A stretch of 64,000 bases of DNA from Holophagales bacterium. Lineage in GTDB: Bacteria > Acidobacteriota > Thermoanaerobaculia > Multivoradales > Multivoraceae. The stretch is from assembly GCA_009837885.1 (NCBI GenBank), contig VXSP01000045.1, positions 62,001-126,000 of the forward strand, given 5' to 3'. Shown here piece by piece: positions 19,894-26,583 of the stretch; position 1 is the stretch's first letter, and every line of letters starts with the position of its first letter. The notes below the pieces were generated by a model that did not search any database, was not told where the DNA came from, and worked only from the letters and a program-made list of their open reading frames with translations. The translations under genes were made by a program, and so were the position numbers.

Positions 19894-20079
19894 TTACTCG
19901 CCCCAGTCCTCTTCCTCTTCCGGCGCGAGTTCCAGGCTGACGGGGTCGAGCTCGATCACTTCGAGGTCGACGCCGCAGCCGGCGCACTGGACGATCTCGT
20001 GCTGCATCACTGCCTCAAGCCTCACGGACTCGAAGCACTCGGGGCACTCGCTGTCGGCGTCGACGGTCTGGAGTTCCAT
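19894..20079 (-). CDS. lysW: Amino-group carrier protein LysW
   Basis: This 61-residue acidic carrier protein has two Zn-binding CxxC pairs (Cys12/Cys15 in CPEC and Cys32/Cys35 in CAGC) and the diagnostic C-terminal EDWGE, whose final Glu accepts the substrate. It protects the amino group of aminoadipate or glutamate and presents the intermediate to LysX, LysZ, LysY, LysJ and LysK, all encoded directly downstream. AGAGGAG precedes the ATG by about 8 nt. It is the first gene of the operon and follows a terminator-like hairpin by only about 30 nt. Confidence 0.95.
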   Translation of the reverse strand: MELQTVDADSECPECFESVRLEAVMQHEIVQCAGCGVDLEVIELDPVSLELAPEEEEDWGE

Positions 20080-20316
20080 TGCGATGTCTCCTCTGCGTTC
20101 AGGAAGAGAAAAGCCGGCTCATCCTTCTGGATGGCCGGCCTCTAGGAGAAGATGCGTTCTCGATCTACCAGGTCACCCAGGATCGTGTCCCGGACGCTTC
20201 GCGCCGCGGCAATCTCCCTTGGCGAGGGGAGCGGTCGAGGCGGAGGTGAAGAGGACGCGCATCTTGCGGTTCGGCGTTGAAACGGGCGGAGAGGGTAAGG
20301 AATCGGTACCGTGCTG
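20080..20316 (-). promoter_or_regulatory. Leader region of the lysW operon
   Basis: The 237 nt between the rhodanese stop and the lysW start hold the operon leader, including the terminator-like hairpin at 20113-20139. A possible 29-codon leader frame runs from ATG at 20262 to TGA at 20173; it has five Arg/Lys codons, four of them within nine codons, but no visible Shine-Dalgarno. I do not see the sequence marks of the lysine riboswitch. A promoter could not be assigned with confidence. Confidence 0.4.
20105..20139 (-). terminator. Terminator-like hairpin (putative attenuator) before lysW
   Basis: On the minus strand, arms GCCGGCCATCC and GGATGAGCCGGC pair over 11 bp with one bulged A and a 4-nt loop (AGAA). 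They are followed at once by TTTTCTCTTCC. The hairpin ends about 32 nt before the lysW ATG, and that space is largely taken by the ribosome site, so there is no obvious room for a promoter between the hairpin and the gene. Confidence 0.65.
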
Positions 20317-20727
20317 TCAAGCGCGGGGCTCCCGCCCGTCTTCCGTTCGCAGCACGGGCGCGTCGGCCTTGTTCCACGCCGTGAAGCCGCCGCTGATGTG
20401 GGACACGGGCGCCAGCCCCATGTCCTGCACCGCCTTCGTCGCGAGCGCGGAGCGCCAGCCGCTGGCGCAGTGGAAGATGAACTCCCGGTCGTCGCCGAAG
20501 ACTTCCTTGAAGTAGGGGCTGTCCGGATCCACCCAGAACTCGATCATGCCGCGGGGGGCGTGGAAGGAGCCGGGGATGAAGCCCTCGCGGGCCCGCTCGC
20601 GGATGTCGCGCAGGTCGACGATGAGCGCACCGGCCTGCTGCCGTTCGAGCGCGGCCGCGACCGTGACCGTCTCGACGGCGTCGTCGGCTTCGGCGACGAG
20701 TTGCCGGACGCCCCTGGTGATCGCCAC
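20317..20727 (-). CDS. Rhodanese-like sulfurtransferase
   Basis: This 136-residue single rhodanese domain carries the persulfide-forming Cys in FHCASGWRSALA (near 90) and the N-terminal LIVDLRDIRER motif. Rhodaneses move sulfane sulfur to thiol acceptors. It lacks a signal peptide, so it should be cytosolic. It lies 5 nt downstream of the MOSC gene on the same strand; both families handle sulfur, which suggests joint use in sulfur transfer, though the reaction is not known. Confidence 0.88.
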   Translation of the reverse strand: MAITRGVRQLVAEADDAVETVTVAAALERQQAGALIVDLRDIRERAREGFIPGSFHAPRGMIEFWVDPDSPYFKEVFGDDREFIFHCASGWRSALATKAVQDMGLAPVSHISGGFTAWNKADAPVLRTEDGREPRA

Positions 20728-20732
20728 TGCCG

Positions 20733-21314
20733 TCAGTCCACTTTCCGGATCGTGTCGCCGACGCGCGCCGTTCCCGGCTCGACCACGCGGGCGTAGATGC
20801 CGCGCAGGTGCCGCGACCTGCCCTCGGGTGTGGCGGTGAACTTGAGCGCCTCCAGGCCGAAGCGCTGCCGGTACTTGCTGCAGCCGGTGTGGGGGAGGGC
20901 CGTGACCTCGATCGTCGCGTCGCCGATACGGAGACGGGTTCCCGGCGGCAGGTTGCTCTCACTCAGGTCAAGGTCGACGTAGAGCTGGTCGCCTGCGAGC
21001 GGCCACCGGTCGCGGCCGCCGGCAATCAGGTCGGCGAATCGCGCGTTGGTCAGTGTGAGCTGCGCGTCGGGATCGGGTGAGCCGTCGGGAAGCGAGTAGC
21101 CGCGGCGACCCTTCCAGGAGTCTCCCTCGAGGCCCTCCTCGGTGGTGAGCCGTCCCTCATCGAGCATCTCGCGCTGGTTTACGCCGGGCCGCCGGACGAT
21201 CATCTCCAGCGTGCCGCCGTCGGTGGGGGAGCCCAGGACGTGGCCGAAGCCGGCTGTCAGCTCCGCCTCGGCGAGGTGGGCGGGCTCGGTGGTGGTTTCA
21301 AGGTCAGCGCACAC
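20733..21314 (-). CDS. MOSC-domain protein (Moco sulfurase C-terminal-like)
   Basis: This 193-residue MOSC protein has the conserved cysteine in PHTGCSKYRQRFG (near 150) that carries sulfur or contacts molybdenum cofactor in the family, and a C-terminal LRGIYARVVEPGTARVGD typical of stand-alone MOSC proteins. The start is GTG at 21314, inside the end of the VWFA gene (11-nt overlap), with AGGAG 8 nt upstream. Proteins of this type act in thiol or N-hydroxylated substrate handling or cofactor sulfuration. A molybdenum hydroxylase is encoded at 56262-58526, but any link is speculative. Confidence 0.82.
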   Translation of the reverse strand: MCADLETTTEPAHLAEAELTAGFGHVLGSPTDGGTLEMIVRRPGVNQREMLDEGRLTTEEGLEGDSWKGRRGYSLPDGSPDPDAQLTLTNARFADLIAGGRDRWPLAGDQLYVDLDLSESNLPPGTRLRIGDATIEVTALPHTGCSKYRQRFGLEALKFTATPEGRSRHLRGIYARVVEPGTARVGDTIRKVD

Positions 21315-23100
21315 TGAATTCTCTCCTGATGTAGGAACCGTTGCCGCCGTTCTCGTCCCAGAGACCGATCGCCAGCCGGTGGCTGCCGCGCGGGATCGGG
21401 TACTCGAAGCTGACGGCGAAGAACTGGTCGCGGGCCTCCGCCCAGTCCCGGTCGGGGATGGCCAGGGGCAGCACGATGTGGCTCGGCGCCAACTGCTCCC
21501 CGTCCTCGGTGAGCACGACGGCGACCACACGGACCTGGTTCGTGCGTGCTCCCGCCTGCTCGATCATGACGAGTTGGTCGAGGGGCACCGAGACGGTGAA
21601 GTCGACGTCGTAGAAGCCGCCGCCGCCGGTGTCCCACTGAATGCTGTCGATGTGGAGTCCGTGGGGATTCTCGGTCCAGCCCAGAAGGAGGGCGCCGACG
21701 GTGCGCTCGGCCAGCCGCTCGCGTAGGGACCGCGCCACGTAGCTCGTTCGGTGGCGCAGCCGCAGGTTCCGCGGCCGCGGCCGGACGCGCACCTCGTGGA
21801 TCGAACCCTCCACAAACTCGTCGAGGACATATCCGAGCGAGTAGTAGGAACCGAGGTCCGCCGCCACCTGGTCGAAGAAAGCCCCCGTGTTGCGGCCGGA
21901 AACCCAGGCGCGGCCACCGGTGTCGTGGGCGAGCCCGTTCAGAACGCCGCGGAGATCGGAGAGGTAAGTGAGCTTCTGCTGGTCCGACACGCGTTCGGAC
22001 AGAGCCGCCGCGGCGACTTCGACCTCCGGCGGCTTGAAGGCGTAGAAGGAAACACGATGGGAGTTCGCAAGCGCGGCCAGGCCAGCGTAGCGGGCACTGA
22101 GATCGAAGTTGGACAGATCCTGCTGGAAGGAGGTGGCGGTGAGGGCCGCTGTGCCCTGGATGTTCGAGTTCCTCGTGTAGAGATTGTTCGGTGCGTCGAA
22201 GCCCTCGGGAGCGTCGACTTCGCGGTTCTGCATCAGTTCGATGCCGGTTTCTTCCCGGCGACCGGCCACCCGTTTCTGCACGTTCTGGAGGAGGCGGTCG
22301 AACGGCCGCGCCGCGAAGCCGTCGCTGATCAGGAAGAAGGCCTTGCGTCCGGGAACGAGGGCCAGCGACTCGACGACGTCCTCGATCGCGTCGGCGGTGC
22401 GGGCGCTGTCCTGATGCACGACGCGCGCGTAGGCGAGCAACTCGGCAAGCGTCGCGCGCAGGGCGCCGATGCTGCCGGCCGACTCCTGCCGCCGCCCGTT
22501 CAGTTGGTCCATCAACTGCAGGAAGCTCTCCTGGGACCTGCGCTTGAGGCCTTGAGCTTCCGTGAAGACCTGGTGCGCGGCTTCGGCCCGGTTCAGCCCC
22601 TGGGCGAGGGCGATGTAGTCCGTCGTCAGGTCCTGGAGCAGCCTCAGCTCGCCGTCGAAGGCGACCACCATCGCGTAGACGGGGACGTTACGGTTCCCGG
22701 CTTCCAGTTGGCCGCGGGCAAAGTCCTTGATCTGGTCCATGACCGCGGAGCGGCTGGCGACAGAGAGATGCGTGTTGTCGAAGAAGAACGCGATCGACAG
22801 CGGTTCATGCAGGAGGTCCGGGTCCGTGTCGCCGGCGCCGCCCCCGCGGCTGAAGTAGCTGAGTTCGACCGGCGCGCCGTTGTCGAAGACCCGGAAGTTC
22901 TGGCGCGACAGGTCTTCCGCCGGACGCCCGCTACGGTCGGTGGCGACGATGTCCACGTTGACCACGGTCACTTCGACGACGTCGCTCAGTTCGCCGACGC
23001 CCCGGCCGAGCGGAGCCTCCTGCCCTGCCTCAGCCAGCGTCGCCGGGGCCGGCGGGGTTCCGAGGGCCAGGACCGTGCCGAGAATAGTCGCTCCGATCAT
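21304..23100 (-). CDS. VWFA-related secreted protein (Acidobacteria-type)
   Basis: This 598-residue protein has a signal peptide (MIGATILGTVLALG) and an N-terminal beta domain (about 40-85; VVNVDIVATDRSGRPAEDLSRQNFRVFDNG), which matches the layout of the acidobacterial VWFA-related family. The VWFA region (about 95-430) has FFFDNTHLS, where the MIDAS DxSxS is degraded, and FFLISDGFAARP. A C-terminal beta domain follows. Its function is unknown; family members are extracytoplasmic and often occur in many copies. Its end overlaps the MOSC start. Confidence 0.75.
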   Translation of the reverse strand: MIGATILGTVLALGTPPAPATLAEAGQEAPLGRGVGELSDVVEVTVVNVDIVATDRSGRPAEDLSRQNFRVFDNGAPVELSYFSRGGGAGDTDPDLLHEPLSIAFFFDNTHLSVASRSAVMDQIKDFARGQLEAGNRNVPVYAMVVAFDGELRLLQDLTTDYIALAQGLNRAEAAHQVFTEAQGLKRRSQESFLQLMDQLNGRRQESAGSIGALRATLAELLAYARVVHQDSARTADAIEDVVESLALVPGRKAFFLISDGFAARPFDRLLQNVQKRVAGRREETGIELMQNREVDAPEGFDAPNNLYTRNSNIQGTAALTATSFQQDLSNFDLSARYAGLAALANSHRVSFYAFKPPEVEVAAAALSERVSDQQKLTYLSDLRGVLNGLAHDTGGRAWVSGRNTGAFFDQVAADLGSYYSLGYVLDEFVEGSIHEVRVRPRPRNLRLRHRTSYVARSLRERLAERTVGALLLGWTENPHGLHIDSIQWDTGGGGFYDVDFTVSVPLDQLVMIEQAGARTNQVRVVAVVLTEDGEQLAPSHIVLPLAIPDRDWAEARDQFFAVSFEYPIPRGSHRLAIGLWDENGGNGSYIRREFSVR

Positions 23101-23119
23101 CGTGTCGTCTCCGGAATGG

Positions 23120-23839
23120 CTACGGTGTGTGCCGCTCCAGGAAGGCCCTCACCTCGGCCGCCGCGGCGGTCGCCGCCTGTTCGCTCTTCCAGTCGAGGAT
23201 CATCTCGTTGTTGGGAGCGAGGGCGGCGATCTCCTCCGCGATCGGCCGGGGATGGTACGCGTCGTCGCCGGCCAGAATCAGAAGCGGCGTCTCGATTCCG
23301 GCCACGAAGTCGCGGTCCACGTTGAAGGTGAAGTCTCCTCCGTACATCCGTTCGCGGAAGGGAGGCAGCGCTTCCGGCTTCACGTCGTCCCGATGCTCGA
23401 GCAGGGCGTCGGCCCAGGTGTCGAACATGGCGTAGAACAGGTCCTGGTTCTCGTGGTGACCGATCGGGTTCTGGAGCACGGCGGCGCTCACCCGGGCGGC
23501 GTCCACCTGAAGCACGCCCAGGCAGTAAGAGGAGCCGATGCAGCCGCCCATCAGGTGACAACGCTCGATGCCCAGATGATCGAGCAGCGCGAGGTGATCC
23601 TCCGTGTACGAATGCCAGCCGTCCGCGGCGGATACCGGCGCGCTCGATCCGCCGGCATTGCGCTGGTCCATCGAGATGACCCGGAATGAACCCGAGAGCG
23701 CCTCGCGCGGGTCGAACGGGCTGGTCCCCCAGATGTCGGCGGCCGAGCGCATCCCGCCCGGTGCGAACAGGAGCACGGGGAAGCCCTCGCCGGCTTCCCA
23801 CCACCGGATCCGCGTATCGCCCCGTTCGAAGACCGGCAT
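23120..23839 (-). CDS. Alpha/beta-hydrolase-fold protein with atypical catalytic residues
   Basis: This 239-residue protein has the alpha/beta-hydrolase layout: oxyanion region FAPGGM (26-30), VISMDQRNAGGSS (54-66), and a nucleophile elbow HLMGGCIGSS in which Cys100 replaces the usual Ser. The acid could be Asp192 or Asp193 (ILAGDDAYHP). The segment where the catalytic His normally falls (ILDWKSEQ, about 214-221) has none; the only late His residues are 196 and 237. The start is ATG at 23839; the open frame upstream is low-complexity and lacks the fold. It may be a hydrolase with altered chemistry or a non-catalytic relative. Confidence 0.75.
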   Translation of the reverse strand: MPVFERGDTRIRWWEAGEGFPVLLFAPGGMRSAADIWGTSPFDPREALSGSFRVISMDQRNAGGSSAPVSAADGWHSYTEDHLALLDHLGIERCHLMGGCIGSSYCLGVLQVDAARVSAAVLQNPIGHHENQDLFYAMFDTWADALLEHRDDVKPEALPPFRERMYGGDFTFNVDRDFVAGIETPLLILAGDDAYHPRPIAEEIAALAPNNEMILDWKSEQAATAAAAEVRAFLERHTP

Positions 23840-23946
23840 TGGCTCAAGCGTACCAGCGGAATGCCGACCGGGACCTCGCCGAGATTGAAGTAGATGGAAC
23901 CTCGCCGGCTGATCGTGCGTAGAGTGCAGCAGGGAGGAACGACTTG

Positions 23947-24573
23947 ATGGAACATGACGAGATGAACGACGACACCTCTTCGTCCGCAGGCTCCGACGCC
24001 GAATCGTCGACATCCGCCGGACCGCCGGAACCGCCGGCGCAGCCGTCAGAGCCGCCGGCGGCAGACACGGGTTCCGGCCTGGCTGGTCAGGTTGCCGCCG
24101 GTCTGGCCCTCATCGCGCTGGGCGGCGTTCTGCTGCTTCTCGAGCGTCTTCAGAGCGGCGCCCATGCACACCTGCTGTTCATCCTGATCGGGGGCGTCTT
24201 CGCTGCGGGCTACCTCTACAAGCGGGCGTTCGGACTGCTCATTCCCGGTGCGCTGCTGTTAGGGATCGGAGGCGGCCTGACCTTCGAGGATCTCCACACC
24301 GGTCCACTCGTGCACGGCGACAACGTCGCTCTCGGCCTCGGACTGGGGTTCATCCTGATCTATGTCGCTTCCCTGCTGTACGAGCGGCAGAACCGCTGGT
24401 GGCCGCTGATTCCCGGCGGACTTCTCGTCATCGCGGCGCTTCCGGATTTCATCTGGGTCGACGACGTCCTCGACTTCTGGCCGGTTGCCGTCATGGCGGT
24501 CGGCGTTTTCCTGCTCTTCCGTGCTGTCGTGTCGCGCCAGAGGGAGGGAGAAGCCCGACGAGCCGATCCCTGA
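23947..24573 (+). CDS. Hypothetical membrane protein with disordered acidic N-terminus
   Basis: This 208-residue protein starts with a Ser/Glu/Pro-rich tail of about 45 residues, followed by five or six hydrophobic helices (such as AGLALIALGGVLLLLERL and AVMAVGVFLLFRAVV) in the style of small DUF5668/LiaF-like membrane domains. GGGAGG lies 9 nt before the ATG; a TTG 3 nt earlier is also possible. It is divergent from the hydrolase gene across a 107-nt gap. No function can be assigned. Confidence 0.65.
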   Translation: MEHDEMNDDTSSSAGSDAESSTSAGPPEPPAQPSEPPAADTGSGLAGQVAAGLALIALGGVLLLLERLQSGAHAHLLFILIGGVFAAGYLYKRAFGLLIPGALLLGIGGGLTFEDLHTGPLVHGDNVALGLGLGFILIYVASLLYERQNRWWPLIPGGLLVIAALPDFIWVDDVLDFWPVAVMAVGVFLLFRAVVSRQREGEARRADP

Positions 24574-24638
24574 GAGCCGCTGGGTGCGCGTCGTTGGCGG
24601 ATAACATCCGCTGCCACGACGACGACGAGGAGACTGGT

Positions 24639-25040
24639 TTGGGCGTGCAACTGACGAAGGACTCGATCGATCTGGGCATCGTGGTGCGCGACGCGGAGTC
24701 GTCGCTTCACTTCTACCGGGACATTCTGGGGCTCGAGGACCAGGGCGAGATCCCGATGCCGGGCGGAACGATGCACCGCCTGCTCTGCGGTACGAGCCTG
24801 ATCAAGCTCGTCTCCCTGTCGAGACAGCCGGAGGCCGGGGCGCCGCCGGGAGGCATCGGAGGAGCGACGGGCTACCGCTACTGGACCCTGTCGGTCTCGA
24901 ACCTGGACGAGGCGACTGCCCAGGCCGAGGAGGCGGGCCGCAAGGTCGTCATCTCGCCGCGGGAGATTCGTCCCGGCATCAAGATCTCGATGATCGAGGA
25001 CCCGGACGGAAACTGGGTCGAGCTGCTTCAGGTCGGCTGA
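24639..25040 (+). CDS. VOC-family (glyoxalase/dioxygenase-fold) protein
   Basis: This 133-residue protein is built of two beta-alpha-beta-beta-beta units typical of the vicinal-oxygen-chelate fold: LGIVVRDAESSLHFYRDILGL at the N-terminus and ISMIEDPDGNWVELLQ at the C-terminus. The metal-ligand positions include His at SLHFYRD or MHRL and Glu in WVELLQ. It could be a lyase, isomerase or dioxygenase; the substrate is unknown. I chose TTG at 24639 because GAGGAG (24627-24632) lies 6 nt upstream; GTG at 24645 is the alternative. A small hairpin with GCGGAT/ATCCGC arms precedes the ribosome site. Confidence 0.8.
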   Translation: MGVQLTKDSIDLGIVVRDAESSLHFYRDILGLEDQGEIPMPGGTMHRLLCGTSLIKLVSLSRQPEAGAPPGGIGGATGYRYWTLSVSNLDEATAQAEEAGRKVVISPREIRPGIKISMIEDPDGNWVELLQVG

Positions 25041-25054
25041 CGGGTCGCGGATTC

Positions 25055-26464
25055 TTGGCGCTTTCGGGAAGGGAAGCCGTTCGCCTGGAACCGCGCCGGC
25101 GCGGCCGCCCGCCCTGGACGGCGATCGCGGCGGTCCTCGTTGCGATCCTGGTCGCCGCGGGCGCGGTGCTGTGGATTCGCATCGGACCGGAACCCGTCGT
25201 CACGATCAGGTCCGACCTGCCCGGGATCGGTCCCAGGACCGTCGTGACCTCGGTGGCGGAGGCCGGCGGCCGGGGACTCGGTTCGATCCGGGTGGAGCTG
25301 ATCCAGGGCGGCGAGCCGGTGCTGCTCGAAGAGAGGATCCACCGGCCGCCCGGACCATTCTCGCTCGGCGGCGAGCCGGTCGCCGAAGCGACGCTGGAGG
25401 TCGAGGTGGGCAGGGAGTCGACGCCGGGGCTGGTCGAGGGCGAGGCCACCGTGAGGGTCACGGTTGATCGCCCCGGGACCTTGCTGCGCCGGCCCAGGCC
25501 CAGGGTGGCCGAACTCCCCCTGCCGGTCCGGTTCCGGCCGCCGGAGCTGAGTTCGGTGCGGGTGACGGCGACGCCCACCCAGTCGGGTAGCGGCGTCCTG
25601 CGCTATCTCGTCGGCGACAGCGCGGTGGAGAGTGGAGTCGAGGTCGGGCCGTACCGGTTCCCGGGCCATTTGCTGCCCGGCGGGGGCCCACAGGAGCGCT
25701 TCGCCCTCTTCGGCGTTCCATACGACAGCGCCGATCCATCGCCCTTCCGGCTGGTTGCGCGTGACGAACTCGGCAACGAGGCGAACGTGCGGTTCCTCGG
25801 GGAGGTGGAGCCGTCGCCGCTCCGGTCCTCGACCATCCGGCTCAGCGACGGCTTCATGGCGCGCGTCGTGCCAGCGATCATGTCCCAGACGCCGGAGCTC
25901 GAAGATCGGGGCAGCCTGCTCGACAACTATCTCATGCTGAACGGGGAGCTGAGACGGACGAACGCTGAACGCTTGGTCGAGATCGCGGCCGACTCGGCGC
26001 CGCGCCAGCTCTGGAGCGGACCGTTCCGGCAGATGCGGAACACCCAGGTCATGGACCAGTTCGCGACTCGCCGGCAGTACCTCTACGAGGGCCGCGTCGT
26101 CGACACGCAGGATCACCTCGGTTTCGACCTCGCGTCACGTATCCAGGACGACGTTCCGGCCGCCAACTCGGGCGTCGTCGTGCTGACGGAGTACTTCGGC
26201 ATCTACGGCAACACCGTGATCGTCGATCATGGCTACGGCCTGCAGACCCTGTACTCGCACCTGTCCCGGATCGACGTCGAGGCGGGCCAGGAAGTCGAGG
26301 CCGGCGAGCGCCTGGGACTCAGCGGCGAGACCGGGCTCGCCGGCGGCGACCACCTGCACTTCGCGGTGCTCCTCGGCGGCCTGCCGGTGAATCCCCTGGA
26401 GTGGTTCGACGCCAGGTGGATCCGGGACCACGTCGGCACGGTGCTGCCGCTTGAGGGCGGCTGA
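25055..26464 (+). CDS. Membrane-anchored M23 metallopeptidase
   Basis: This 469-residue protein has a basic N-terminus, a single transmembrane anchor (AIAAVLVAILVAAGAVLWI, about 24-42), a long beta-rich linker region and a C-terminal LytM/M23 domain (about 340-460). The Zn motifs are HLGFD (near 350) and the HxH of DHLHFAV near 430, with YGNTVIVDHGYGLQTLYSHLS between. Such enzymes cut peptidoglycan cross-bridges or regulate amidases in the periplasm. The start is TTG without a good ribosome site, 14 nt after the VOC gene, so a downstream start is possible but the anchor would still be included. Confidence 0.88.
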   Translation: MALSGREAVRLEPRRRGRPPWTAIAAVLVAILVAAGAVLWIRIGPEPVVTIRSDLPGIGPRTVVTSVAEAGGRGLGSIRVELIQGGEPVLLEERIHRPPGPFSLGGEPVAEATLEVEVGRESTPGLVEGEATVRVTVDRPGTLLRRPRPRVAELPLPVRFRPPELSSVRVTATPTQSGSGVLRYLVGDSAVESGVEVGPYRFPGHLLPGGGPQERFALFGVPYDSADPSPFRLVARDELGNEANVRFLGEVEPSPLRSSTIRLSDGFMARVVPAIMSQTPELEDRGSLLDNYLMLNGELRRTNAERLVEIAADSAPRQLWSGPFRQMRNTQVMDQFATRRQYLYEGRVVDTQDHLGFDLASRIQDDVPAANSGVVVLTEYFGIYGNTVIVDHGYGLQTLYSHLSRIDVEAGQEVEAGERLGLSGETGLAGGDHLHFAVLLGGLPVNPLEWFDARWIRDHVGTVLPLEGG

Positions 26465-26583
26465 GACGACCCGACCGGAACCTCTGCTGCCTGCAAGCGT
26501 GTAGCTGGAAGGTGGTAGGGTGTTACAAGTTTCCGAGGCGAGTTCCAGCCAGCCCGGCGCGCGGCGTCCGAAGGGGAAGAGGG

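Noticed and set aside
20080..20316. Lysine riboswitch before lysW
   Set aside because: I could not find the conserved L-box core or its junction layout; only the terminator-like hairpin is supported.
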